A program made the translations under genes and the position numbers. Positions 23,041 to 23,331 of a stretch of DNA of 23,331 nt are shown one piece after another. The notes beneath the pieces are model-generated. The model was not told the origin of the DNA. It was given only the letters and a program-made list of their open reading frames with translations, and did no database searches. Numbering within the stretch: the stretch's first letter is position 1; every line of letters begins with the position of its first letter. The DNA comes from Oscillospiraceae bacterium (GTDB lineage Bacteria; Bacillota_A; Clostridia; Oscillospirales; Oscillospiraceae), in contig JAFQDR010000258.1 in the NCBI GenBank assembly GCA_017415945.1, positions 1 to 23,331 on the forward strand. The letters run 5' to 3'.

Positions 23041-23331
23041 ATGAGAACAATCGACTACAAAGAAATGGGTTCCAGAATCCGAACCCAAAGAGAACTTTTA
23101 GGGTATACCAGAGAACAACTTGCTGAAAAGCTGGATGTTTCCACGAAGTTCTGCTCCGATATTGAACTTGGAGTGAAGGGTGTTTCCATTCAGACGCTGG
23201 CGAAACTGTCAGAGTTACTCTCTCTCGATACGGATTATATCCTGTTCGGCGAAAGCGACAAGGATGATTCAGTCGAACTGAACATGCTCTCCATGCTCTG
23301 CCAGAAATGCCCTGAAGCCTCCAGGAAGGAA
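23041..23331 (+). CDS. XRE-family HTH regulator (partial, runs off window)
   Basis: The first 97 codons of a DNA-binding protein. A Cro/C1-type helix-turn-helix spans about 10-68: MGSRIRTQRELLGYTREQLAEKL, then DVSTKFCSDIELGVKGVSIQTLAKLSELLSLDTDYILFG. This is the usual XRE domain followed by a C-terminal part that begins with NMLSMLCQKCPEA and is cut by the window end. AGGAGG precedes the ATG. It is divergent from the three-gene operon across about 165 bp and is the likely regulator of it or of itself. Confidence 0.92.
   Translation, partial: MRTIDYKEMGSRIRTQRELLGYTREQLAEKLDVSTKFCSDIELGVKGVSIQTLAKLSELLSLDTDYILFGESDKDDSVELNMLSMLCQKCPEASRKE

Overview
The window looks like chromosome from a plant-fibre-degrading Ruminococcus (Bacillota, Oscillospiraceae). 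The strongest pointer is a secreted family-11 polysaccharide lyase with a Thr-rich linker and a C-terminal type-I dockerin, the architecture of a cellulosome or dockerin-borne enzyme. Low-GC Gram-positive RBS and promoter signals, and a core block that is moderately GC-rich by eye, agree. The species is not fixed by the sequence; a higher-GC relative such as R. champanellensis would fit.

Layout. (1) 1-170: a G-rich intergenic repeat and a terminator from an upstream unit. (2) 200-3,845: housekeeping block with lon and engB (one operon) and a yerC-like TrpR-family regulator, each unit closed by a strong hairpin terminator. (3) 3,940-7,205: a monocistronic rhamnogalacturonan lyase with its own near-consensus promoter. 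(4) 7,204-9,480: a minus-strand operon TetR regulator - SAM methyltransferase - alpha/beta hydrolase, with a likely TetR operator on the start site. (5) 9,522-14,470: an OmpR-type response regulator and short-loop sensor kinase, transcribed divergently from an ABC ATPase/FtsX-type permease pair. The shared intergenic region is an extended imperfect palindrome carrying probable regulator boxes. (6) 14,512-15,870: two overlapping genes of unknown function. (7) 16,060-17,860: a mobile-element scar, with the C-terminal piece of a tyrosine recombinase, a membrane-anchored alpha/beta hydrolase, phased short repeats, and the first 12 codons of a low-molecular-weight tyrosine phosphatase gene cut inside its P-loop. 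(8) 17,923-19,660: an AAA-ATPase-like/PD-(D/E)XK protein of the kind common in gut anaerobes. (9) 19,793-23,331: an AT-richer three-gene minus-strand operon (membrane protein with a charged repeat helix, unknown Gly-rich-centre protein, lipoprotein) divergent from an XRE regulator that runs off the window.

How the genes work together. The two-component/ABC block is a self-contained sense-and-export module, most likely against an antimicrobial compound. The TetR block is a locally regulated small-molecule-modifying unit. The best candidates for something undescribed are the AT-rich three-gene cassette with its divergent XRE gene, and the repeat array plus truncated phosphatase start, which reads like an integrase attachment junction. 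No tRNA, rRNA, CRISPR array or complete insertion sequence was seen. All functions are from motif reading; no database search was run.
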